Notes under the pieces: model-generated | The model's database searches: none | What the model was told of the DNA's origin: nothing | What the model saw: only the letters and a program-made list of their open reading frames with translations | Shown: piece after piece, positions 48,801 to 57,543 of the stretch | How positions within the stretch are numbered: the first letter of the stretch is position 1 | How the letters are laid out: each line of letters opens with the position of its first letter | NCBI GenBank assembly: GCA_002633005.1 | Contig: NMRA01000230.1 | Span: 223,345 to 287,344 of the forward strand | DNA length: 64,000 nucleotides | Direction of reading: 5' to 3' | Source: Phoronis australis | Taxonomy: Eukaryota; Phoronida; Phoronidae | Program-made: the position numbers and the translations under genes

Positions 48801-49026
48801 CTACATTGACATACCTAGACATCTTGACAATCTCTTGACCTTTTGACCTTTGTAGATCTTTGAGAGCAAGTTCAACTACAGCGGTCGTGTTGAGACTGAC
48901 CTTGATGAGTTCCTGAAGGTCGACGGTGACCTCACTGGTTTGTCTGTCATCATCCCAATACAGCGCAATCCCAAGTACTTCCAGTCTACACTGAGGAGAG
49001 GGCAACATGACCTCTGGAAGAAGTAG
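39814..49026 (+). CDS. DDAH-like protein, copy B (complete, 6 exons; nucleophile Cys apparently missing)
   Basis: Tandem paralog of copy A. Coding exons: 39814-39964, 42366-42493, 45218-45320, 47136-47332, 48223-48351 and 48856-49026. Together they encode 292 residues. Exons 2-5 have exactly the lengths of copy A (128, 103, 197, 129) and the same phases, showing gene duplication. Motifs are KALRSN, FVEDCAVVINETALICRPG, LDGGDVLFTG, VGISSRTN, the LHLKQ segment with the catalytic-type His, YAANVLFAN and KVDGDLTGLSVII. Where human DDAH1 has LTCCS, this copy has LTGLS, so both adjacent cysteines are gone and hydrolysis by the known mechanism is not expected. The tail RNPKYFQSTLRRGQHDLWKK matches copy A. 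The ATG at 39814 is preferred; the frame extends upstream without another ATG. A degenerate exon-2/donor array follows exon 2. The role is unknown; a binding or regulatory pseudoenzyme is inference. Confidence 0.92.
41420..41590. repeat. Dispersed AAATTTGGGAC repeat, copy 1 (DDAH-B intron 1)
   Basis: It starts CGGTAAAAATTCTCCAGTTT, then GGGATAGTCTCTAAAATTTGG, and ends near TTTGATATTCATCTTATTTC. The order of motifs is the same as in 43963-44262 and 46397-46545. Confidence 0.6.
41859..41903. repeat. 45-bp DDAH-intron hairpin, copy 2
   Basis: GAGAACCATTTTTTG...AACTGGTTCTC, 45 bases, in DDAH-B intron 1. It is in opposite orientation to copies 1 and 4 (the loop reads as their reverse complement). 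CCCTGTAAGTGACTG follows, as after copy 1. Confidence 0.8.
42425..42942 (+). repeat. Array of DDAH-B exon 2 end plus donor, about 91-bp unit, about 6 units
   Basis: The last 69 bases of exon 2 (from the codons for DCAVVINETALIC to LGE) and about 22 intron bases (GTGAGTAGGGGAAATAGGGC) recur about five more times to about 42942, in diverged form. The first and the last extra units still read as open 23-codon copies ending at a GTGAG donor (DCAVMINETVLIC..., DCAVMLNEAALIC...). The unit between them at about 42620 has a stop. Read-through from exon 2 meets a stop eight codons past the first donor, so these units are not simple in-frame extensions. The first donor (42494) gives the family-length protein. 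Confidence 0.88.
43963..44262. mobile_element. Dispersed AAATTTGGGAC repeat, longest copy with inverted ends (DDAH-B intron 2)
   Basis: It begins CTACAGTAAAATTGTCCAGT and ends with the reverse complement of a CCACTGTAAAAATTCCTCAA-like string, so about 300 bp is bounded by inverted repeats. The left part matches 41420-41590 and 46397-46545. Likely a MITE; the family and the TSD were not determined. Confidence 0.55.
46246..46290. repeat. 45-bp DDAH-intron hairpin, copy 3
   Basis: AGAACCAGTTTTATGCC...GAAAACTGGTTCTC in DDAH-B intron 3. Its flanks CCACCATTTTA and AAAATGTGG extend the pairing to about 20 bp. It has the same orientation as copies 2 and 5. Confidence 0.8.
46397..46545. repeat. Dispersed AAATTTGGGAC repeat, copy 3 (DDAH-B intron 3)
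   Basis: CGGTAAAAATTCCCAAATTT, GGACAGTCTCCCAAATTCCGG, TTTTGAAATTTGGGACTC and CACCTTATTTCTCAAATTTC occur in the same order as in 43963-44262. The right inverted end is not clear. Confidence 0.55.
47950..47994. repeat. 45-bp DDAH-intron hairpin, copy 4
   Basis: GAGAACCAGATTTCTCC...CATCAACTGGTTCTC in DDAH-B intron 4, in the same orientation as copy 1. CCCATTCTTGCAT follows about 30 bases later, as after copy 3. Confidence 0.8.
48101..48145. repeat. 45-bp DDAH-intron hairpin, copy 5
   Basis: AGAACCAGTTTGATGC...AACAACTGGTTCT in DDAH-B intron 4, only 106 bases after copy 4 and in the opposite orientation. It ends 77 bases before the exon 5 acceptor (48221-48222). Confidence 0.8.
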
Positions 49027-49602
49027 GTCGTCGGGTCAACAATATGTACCGGGTCATGACCAGCAGGGGAGACAACCAGGGCCAATCGGTTGCAGGCTTT
49101 TTTTAGAATTTCCTCGGCATATTGGTGTTGTGTGTAGGTTCAGGTGTGATGTGGTGCCCCCTGTAGGTGCTGCTCCATTTACTGTCTGGCTCTCGGTCTG
49201 GCTCTTGACAGTCCACATAGGTGACTACTTGAAGGTTATTCACGCCTCCTGGTGGACACCTGAGTGAATCATGTGTTACATCAATCATATGCGCTGTGCT
49301 TTTTATGTTTTTACAAGCAAAACTTTATCATTAGCATTTAGGGTTTAGTTGATTGATTGTATTTATTCTTCCTAAAAACGTCAGGTCTTGTTTCCAAACC
49401 AGACAAGTGTTTAGACATTTGGATATATTCAAACAGATGTGCCTGTGCTTGCTTAGACATGTTTGGTTCATAACTTTAGGAATGTATTTGGTGATACTAG
49501 TGTTTCAAGTGTTACGTGAGACCATGCGAGCTGCTGAGGTATTCCGTCGTGAATTACAAGCGTGACCTCTCCAGGTAGCTGCTAGTAGTAATGAATGCAC
49601 AC

Positions 49603-49728
49603 CAAGCTTATTTGAAGGTGGAATATGTTTACTGCCTATGTATTCAAGCTTATTTGAAGGTGGAATATGTTTACTGCCTATGTATTCAAGCTTATTTGAA
49701 GGTGGAATATGTTTACTGCCTATGTATT
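49603..49728. repeat. 42-bp tandem repeat, 3 identical copies, in the DDAH-B 3' UTR
   Basis: Three copies of a 42-base unit (CAAGCTTATTTGAAGGTGGA plus ATATGTTTACTGCCTATGT and a short tail) lie between the stop codon (49026) and the likely poly(A) signal (49849), so they would be transcribed in the 3' UTR. Confidence 0.93.
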
Positions 49729-49848
49729 GTATAGCAAAAATGTTTGTTGTGTAGAAATTTGTAAATTTACACCAACTTAACTTTTACGCTACTTTTTGGG
49801 TGCTTAGTATTGGAAGCATTTGATGGAACTATTTTGAAGTAGTAGCTC

Positions 49849-49854
49849 AATAAA
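49849..49854 (+). promoter_or_regulatory. Candidate DDAH-B polyadenylation signal AATAAA
   Basis: AATAAA in CTCAATAAAAGGGTGTTT, about 820 bases after the stop codon, followed by T-rich sequence. Another AATAAA occurs near 50812. Confidence 0.5.
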
Positions 49855-52340
49855 AGGGTGTTTACATTGTAGTTTAGCCGATTTTTGTATGACGATTTTT
49901 TATTTCTCGCGAGCAAATTTAGACAAAAGTTGAGAGAATGTATGTATTTATCCTTGAACTTTGACTGTTTTAGACTTTTTCAACGCTGTCTTGGAAGGGA
50001 CCTTTGTATCAAGCTTGGATTTTTCTGTTTCTCTGAGATTTGATTATGAGCTAAAAATTTAATTGAAGTGCACGAATCTCAGTAAGGCTACCCTACTAGT
50101 GTTGTGCTTTTTTCAAACTTTAGCCACGGTGTTTAAGAATTATCACGGATTTTCGATTTTTGTTAACTTGCCATTCCGAAAAATAAAAATTTACCTCAGC
50201 ACGGATGACTGCTCATCCTTAGATAGCTAGCCATTTGTTGAACGATGTGGTCACTTGTTGGTTGTGCCATCTGGTGTCAAAGTTTATGATGCCATGTGTT
50301 GGTTGTAATCATCATCTAGCACCCTCTTTTGGCTGTTAATCTTGGCAGATACTCCTCCATTGACTTGCCAATAATGAACGCCAGGTACAGTACCTGATGT
50401 GTAACTTTTGCATTACATTTAAAGTTTCCAACATGGCGAGCTAGGGGACCTTACTTTACTCCACTTCCCTCTGCAAAGTAGATTTATTCAACCTGGCATT
50501 TTACAATATTTTGCTTTTGGCTGTGGCCGTGTTGGTCTCTTTGGCCTGATTATTGCCCTATGTGTCTTGAATGTGAGAAGTGTTGCTTTATTTTGTATTT
50601 CTGGGTGTCCAATAATTCGGTCCATCTGATGATTGACAGCTAGGGTTGTAGTCCATCTGTTGATTGACAGCTTGGATGGCGTATCTGCCCACTTCTCTGG
50701 AAGGGTTAATAATGCTGCATTGTTATTTCACTGGCTCTTTGGATTATGTGACTCTGCTTTTAATTTTAGTGAAGCTTATGTTTGTAAAAATATAGGATCT
50801 ATTTAGTCGCTGCAATAAACCATTTTAGCTTATTTTAGCTTGATTTTTATGCACCAAATACATATGTATGTATGTGTGTCACGTGTTGTTGTCACTCTGG
50901 TCGGTCGGATTTTGATGACATTTGGCACAAGGGTGTGGGGCATCTCTGGAATGATTCGTGCCACTTGTCAATCTACCCCACCACCAGGGGGTGGGGTTTT
51001 CTGTATTTTTGGAGAAGAGCATTATCTGATGGTATCTAAAGAACCCATTGGCAAATTTCAATGAAACTTGACTCTGACGTATATGATTTTTGGGCGGATT
51101 CGACCACTGAAGCATCTCCTAGTGGCCATTTTGGTAAAGAGTGTTCCAGATGATATCTGGAGATGCGATTGACATGGTGAAAATGGTCTTTTCAAGTGCG
51201 TTTGGGGGAAGAGTGTTGCCGGAGAGCCCATTGACGGATTTCAATGAAACTTAGGCGGAGGTAAATGAAGACCACGCAAATTTTCAGGGGATTTGACACT
51301 GCAACAGCTCCAAGTGGTCATTTTGTTCTTGACAAGAGGCGTTTCAAGTGTTTGCTCGTGGAAAGAGCGCTTCGAGATGCCATCTATTGACAGATCTCAA
51401 TGAAACTTGGCTCAGAGGTATGCGATTATGTGAAGACACCATTTGATTTTTGGTCAGATTCAACTACTGCAGCACCACCTAGTGGTCCAAGGAAACATTT
51501 CGTTTGGGATACGACGCGCCGTGTATGCATTCCAACGACCCGGTGTTGGTCTTCTTTTAGTCACTGTCAAGCTGTACATTATATTCACATTCAACCCATT
51601 TCACCTGGTATATAGAAATGTAGCCTTTGCATACGATGGAGGTGCAGAATTAACACGAGAAGTTGTGTTACTGCATGCTGAAGCTCCCTGCATTCGAAAT
51701 TTCGGGTACCCGCATAAGTCTGGGCCACATTGCGTCAAAGATACGCCACAGTTACAACAGCAGCGATGTGGGATGCTGCTGATACGGACCGACTGGCGGT
51801 TAGGTCCCCTCAGCATGTAATTGTGGTGCAGAAAAATAGACGGGAGAAAGAAACTGGTAACGAATCGGACCGGCAGGTGTAATTTCGGCAAAGAAATGTC
51901 CCACACGGCAGATCGACAACGCGGAGGTCGTCAACGGTAAACACGCAAAAAATTACGCCCCATATTTGCTACAGCGTACACGTACATTTGACGCGTTCTT
52001 TGCACATGTTGTATGGCAGTCTAGGAGTGCTCCACATGGGACTTAGTCATCCAATCACGCTGGAACAGCAATTAAGATAGCGCCGTGTATTTTGTATGAG
52101 AGTACGTGATTTTGGCTGGGGTTTTCTCGCAGCGGGACAATTATTGAACTCGACCGGTTGACGCTGAGCAAACCCTTTCGCAAACTCACTACGGGGTCTA
52201 TTCAGTGGACCACGAGCTATCATACAATCGACAACTGATCGAAAATGTTCATCGACAGTGAAGCAATGTGTGAGCCGAAGTGACCCTTTGCGTGAATAAT
52301 GCCCGTTCTGCCACAGTTTTAGCACTAGGATCGAGTTGGT
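49855..52340. other. Spacer between DDAH-B and the K2P channel
   Basis: No gene was recognised. It contains a decayed tandem repeat (51044-51490) and, from about 51.7 kb, a stretch richer in CpG that probably includes the K2P promoter and 5' UTR. Open frames here show no domain. Confidence 0.5.
51044..51490. repeat. Decayed tandem repeat, about 160-180-bp unit, 3 copies
   Basis: CCATTG(G/A)C...TTTCAATGAAACTT appears near 51044, 51223 and 51380. The first and third copies are followed by TTTTTGG-CAGATTC-ACTACTG-like text and CACCTAGTGG. Copies are heavily diverged. Non-coding. Confidence 0.6.
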
Positions 52341-55300
52341 ATGTTCGTGTGTACATTAAACGCGGTGACTATCGGGCGCCGTCGATCTCACACTGGCGGC
52401 AGCAGGAGTTTGAAAGAAAGTGATGGTAAGTTAACACATCTGTTCACACAACAATTTAGGATTTTTGGTATGACTGTCTTTCAGTCGCTTACTCAGTTCA
52501 AGATGGATGGTAATAGGACATCCGAAGAATCATAATCCATAAATTATAGGGGGCCTACTTGTATGTGGAAGAACTGCGCCTATGCTGCGGATGCACATGA
52601 GCCACTAGATACTTCAGCAACTCAAGTTTCAAAATACCACGTTTTTTGGTTTACTTCTTGTAAATTAAATCATATAGTGTGTGTGGAGTGTATTTTTAAA
52701 GTTACCAACCATAAGAGTGGTTTTCAGGGTATCTTAGTTAATCTTCCCACGATGAGAGCCTTTTGCCGGCCTCCCTATGCATAGGCCTAGTAGCGTGCAT
52801 GAGGTTGTTGCACTGAATCATATTTATCGATCACTACATGTCGATTAATGGTGAACAGAAGTATACAAATATTATTTCTCAGACAGTCGAAAAGTTAAGC
52901 TGCGTCACCTCTTCCTTGCCGACCTGGTGCTGATCGTCTGCCTCGTCATTTACACTATCGTCGGCTCTTTGTTGTTCCAAGCGATACAAGTCGAGCCATC
53001 ACTAGCAGACGACAATCGCCGAAATGAATCGACTGCTCAACCTTCTCTGAAAGGCGACATTCTGGAATTTCTGGTGGCGATACAATGTAATGATACGAGC
53101 TCCAAAGCTCTTTATGAATTGGAAAGTCGATTGGACGCATTGATCTTGAAACACGAAATGGCGATGATGACGACCGTGGCCGATGGGAGGACAAAACAGG
53201 GGTGGTCCTTTACCCAAGCCATGTGGTATTGCATAACTGTTTACACAACAATAGGTGAGTAGAATTCCTGTAGTGAGAAAATTCCCACGTATCCCACCAT
53301 GATCATAATAATTTTCTCAGTTTGCCGCAGTTTATAATTTAATCTTGGAGTCAGAAAACCCATAGGCCTACTTCTAGGTTATATATAAAAGTTTCCTCTG
53401 AGGAAAGCTGAGTCAAAGGCCGTATTTTCTTTTTTAAACACGTATACGTGATTCCCAAATTTTCTTGGTTTATGCCTTAAACCGATGTCGTGTCGTTAAC
53501 GTCATCTCGAATCTGCAGTCGTCAACAATTACGACTGTAAGACCTATCTAGGCCCGGGGTTAATCTTTGTACTTCGATAGCAAACTCAACTCGAAATTAT
53601 ATTTTCTACTCTACTCTTGTACGGACTCAATTAAAGTGTCCATTACTGTCTGATACACGGATAGCTATCTATATCACTGCACTTCATGACACCAGCATAT
53701 ACTGACTGCTGGACTGTCCCCCATACCGTGAATAGTACGCTTACAAGGAAGTCTCGCGGGAATTTTCACCGCTCGTCCTTCTGAGCGGCTTGTACCATGC
53801 AGGATCAAAGAGAGCACGGCGCCGGAATCAGGTACAATTGTGATGACCGCATTGCCCGATGCGAGCAAGACCCAATTAAATGTATAGAACTAATTATCCG
53901 ACCATAAACTGTATTAAACATCTCTGACTGCGCAATGGCGAATTTTCAAAATGCATTAACCACTAATTTTCGTTATAAACGAACACCACGACGGTATTCA
54001 GCTGAAAAAACAACCAAGTACGGTTTTCGATTTATAAAAAACGATGAACTAATAATCTAAAAACTACAACCATTGGGTACGATTGAAGGTAAACTACCGC
54101 GCGTATTGACATACTCGGTGGACTACACAAAGGCTGATCAGAGTTAACAATATCTCATGGATTCATTTTTTAATATTCTTTCGATCTCGTTTAACCAGAT
54201 TTTTGACCAGGAAACAGTTGTTGTGCCTACTTTTCATTTTTATTACTGATAAAGAGCTAGAATAGTTGCATAGTCACTGCCACCGAAATTGTCCAGAAAT
54301 TCCAAATCTTCAGTTTGGTTATCACCATATTTGCACTTTTGTACATATTTTATGATTTGGGTTCTAATAAAGATTAAACTTTAATGACACGTGAAATGTT
54401 TAGTGTACCTGTAATGTGGTAAGTTAAGGGATGGGCTCACAATGAACTCAATTAAGTTTAGCTAGCGATCAAAATCTACCACTGTTTTGGTACTTAAGTT
54501 TAAAACTTAGATAAAAAGTTATCAACTCGTTTCCGGTAAGAAAAAAAAACAAGTGGGCAGAAGCATTAAAAATTTAATAACCAATACGAAACTTATCATT
54601 CCTTTGGGAAGAAGCCCTTTGTGAAGATAAACACAAGTTAACCTTTTTAGTCATTTCGTAATATTTATAATGTACCAAGTTATACTCTCCAGAGTTGCAG
54701 GCTATAACAAATGTCAGAGAAAACCAAATTGGGGTTACTAACAACAACCATTGTTGAGACAGTAATGCTAGCAATTACTTTTCCACTTCATTAGTTCAGA
54801 TCTACATCAATACAAAGGGCGTGCTGAATAGGCATCGTAAAAGTTGTCTGGGGCTTAGGGAATCAGAGCGATCACCAGTGTAAGCGAGAAATTCTCCACA
54901 TACTAAAAAAGCTTCGATAACTGACTACCAGTAAACCTAGGTATTCAAGCACCCATTTTGACGTGGAGTCTTGAAATATGTTTCCTAATTTTTCTTCGTT
55001 CCTCATAGAAGTTACAGCCAATGTATTACCGGATCATCGTCAAAGTGCTCGCTGAGCTGAGCTATGGAAAAATGTCACTGAGGCCTGGGGTTCAATTTTG
55101 TCATTTCTACTCCAAGTTAAATTATTTTTCCCGTCAGGGCTTTTTACTTTAGATGAGTTCAAGATAGCTGTCTATTATACTATGGTTGAGTATATTATGT
55201 TTTACGCGAGTTCCTAATATTGATGACCCCGGGATGATATTTCGAGCAAAAACATGAGATTTTTAACAAAAGCTCACTAAATTTCAAGTACAAAAACTCG

Positions 55301-56240
55301 AATTTACACTTAATTATCGAGCAGGGATGTTCGTTGGGTGTTAACCCACTAACCTGTGGAGACATGTGAAGGTTCCCAATAATTTAATGAACGCACGTTT
55401 CATTTACTGTTGTTTTTAGGTTATGGCAATTTGGTAACTACCTCCTCTCTGGGTCGACTGGTGACGGTGGTGTACTCCCTCATCGGCACTCCTCTCCTAA
55501 TGTTATGCTTGGCTAAGATGGGTGACCTGTTGAAACATCTCTTGTCCAGGCTCTGGCTCGGCGCCCTACGGAACGCTACTAAATGCTGGAATTCGACAAG
55601 TAGTGAAGGCAAATCTGGAAGCATTCGTCGATCATCGCCAATTCGTTATCGCCAAGGGAGTAACATGCGCACTGAAACAGGAAGTGACTACCAAGATAAT
55701 ACTGTATCAGATGCCCCTTGTTTTGCTCACATGTCTGACGGAGACGGACACGCTGCGCAATGCGAGATGGACCAGGATCGTGAGACTACTAAGTCCACTT
55801 GTACTGTTTCAGAAAGTTCTTCCGTTGAATCCGGCGCCATATTGGATCGTGCCGAAATGGAACCACCTTTCGCGCTGGCTGTGTCTGTATTTATTGCCTA
55901 CATGCTTTTGGGTAGCTTTCTCTTTACGTTTTGGTTGGAGCCCGAATGGGGTTATTCTGAAAGCCTGTACTATATCTATGTGACCCTATCAACTATTGGG
56001 TTCGGCGACATGGTGCCAGACTTGATTGATAGCAACAGACTTCCGCTTTTCTTAATTTATCTTTTTGCTGGGCTTTGCTTAGCATCTATGTGCTTCAATA
56101 TAATGATAACCAAATTTCGCAAAAAAGCCTCGAAGACCAGACGTGTGCTTCAGCAAACTGTCGGGACTGGACGATGTTTCGCATGTAACGCCCCCACGCC
56201 TGTTGGGACGTCTCATTCAATGAGCGTTGACTCGACTTGA
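52341..56240 (+). CDS. Two-pore-domain potassium channel (K2P; TRESK/TWK-like), complete, 3 exons
   Basis: K2P subunits dimerise in the plasma membrane to give background K+ conductance. Coding exons: 52341-52425, 52883-53254 and 55420-56240; phases 1/1 join to 425 residues. Order: about 30-residue cytosolic N-terminus; M1 (LVLIVCLVIYTIVGSLLF); a long cap region of about 85 residues with an NDT/NES glycosylation sequon each; P1 selectivity filter TTIGYG, whose codons are split by intron 2; M2 (VYSLIGTPLLMLCLAKMGDL); a Ser/Thr-rich cytosolic loop of about 110 residues; M3; P2 filter STIGFGD; M4; and a short tail. The large M2-M3 loop with a short tail resembles TRESK (KCNK18), but invertebrate TWK channels share this. 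The ATG at 52341 is chosen because it is the first in frame and exon 1 ends in the phase needed. After P1 the sequence is NLVTTSS rather than the common NLVP or DIVP. Confidence 0.93.
53255..55419. other. K2P intron 2; nothing recognised
   Basis: This 2.2-kb intron separates the third codon base set of the P1 filter (TTI-G) from YGN. No repeat family, RNA gene or exon was recognised in it. Confidence 0.5.
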
Positions 56241-56714
56241 TGGCGAGAAACGTTGAGCTGTAGCAGAGGAATCACAGGGTTTGTTCAACAAGAGATTTGC
56301 AAAACTCCAACAGCGTGAGAACATTTTATCACACGACAGCACTTCTGTTTACAATAACCCTGTTTAAATGATTAGGGCAACACTTTTCAGTAACACCAGG
56401 AAGACACTTTTGCAATACACGACAGCTGGGGAGTAAATCACTGAAATTTTCTTTCGACGTTAGAGCCACCTCGTATTGATGACCGACGGTTTCCACAAAG
56501 ATTCCCTCGCCCTCTGCCGACGAAGGTACCTATGCAACGTGAAGGCCCTGATCCACGAGTCAGACAAACAAATGTGACTCCACCGGCTGAGTCTATTCAA
56601 TGAGGAAATCTTGTCATTCATCCATGTAACCTCTCAAGACACTCGGAAATGTATTATGCATAGCAAATCAAATAATAGCTATTACAAAAAACGAACGTTT
56701 CTTATTGAGCGCTG

Positions 56715-56720
56715 AATAAA
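56715..56720 (+). promoter_or_regulatory. Candidate K2P polyadenylation signal AATAAA
   Basis: First AATAAA downstream of the K2P stop, about 475 bases away. Confidence 0.4.
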
Positions 56721-57323
56721 ATTCGTAGATTCTTACGAATTCTTATATTTATTATGTAATACAAACCACAAGTGTTTCAATACTTACAAATGCGAATTTC
56801 TTACAACAGTTTGCCATCATAAAGTTCCCTTAAAAAGCTTTATCTACCAGAAGTATTCATTGTAATGACTAAAGCATATTTACGAAACAAAACACAAGAG
56901 TAAGCTCCATAAAGTGACCTCGGTACAAAAATACTGTTAACCTCAGCTTTGATGAGCAACTCGTAAACCAAAAGATCCAAAACAACCGACCCTGAAGCAT
57001 CTGCAAACGATTACACAAAACTATCACCAATCGTGAACAACTTCCTGTCTTGAGAACAAGAGAGTCTAGATTTACCCGACACTCACTTCACGAAATCGTC
57101 AGTTTCATTAAAGAGACAATATCAAAAGGAAAAGTGAATTTTCAAAGATGAGCCAAAGAAGAATCCTCCGCAGCCTCATTGGTCAGCGTTGAAATCCCAT
57201 TTGATAAACTAGCGTATCTCGAACCTATTTAACAGGTCAAGTCACCTGCCTCGATTTCAATGAAGGACTCTGGGACAATCGAGAGAATAGGAGATTTGTA
57301 ATGAAATCACCACAACACAATAA

Positions 57324-57543
57324 ACAGCTTATTATTTAAAATGACTAATTATTATAAAATAACATGGGCAAGAAATTGGGTCAAAAGTGGGACCACCTAT
57401 ATTAATCATGAACAGCCCCACTCTTTGGACCGCTTTGAGTGGGGCTCCCTTATTAATATAGAAGGCCCTACTTTTGAGCCCAAAATTCAATTTCTTGCCT
57501 ATGTCATTTTAATAAGAATAAGCCCTTTTAAATAATAAGCTGT
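57324..57543. mobile_element. PIF/Harbinger-type MITE, long fold-back form
   Basis: 220 bp with ends ACAGCTTATTATTTAAAA / TTTTAAATAATAAGCTGT, flanked by TAA on both sides (57321-57323 and 57544-57546). Almost the whole element folds back on itself: GGGCAAGAAATTG on the left matches CAATTTCTTGCC on the right, and AGCCCCACTC faces GAGTGGGGCT around the centre. The apparent open frame over it is a shadow. The related 69-bp form is at 12094-12162. Confidence 0.85.

Noticed and set aside
51601-51906. 101-codon minus-strand frame upstream of the K2P gene
   Set aside because: No domain, no splice context, and the position fits a promoter or 5' UTR of the plus-strand channel gene.
57341-57535. 64-codon open frame
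   Set aside because: It lies entirely within a self-complementary MITE.
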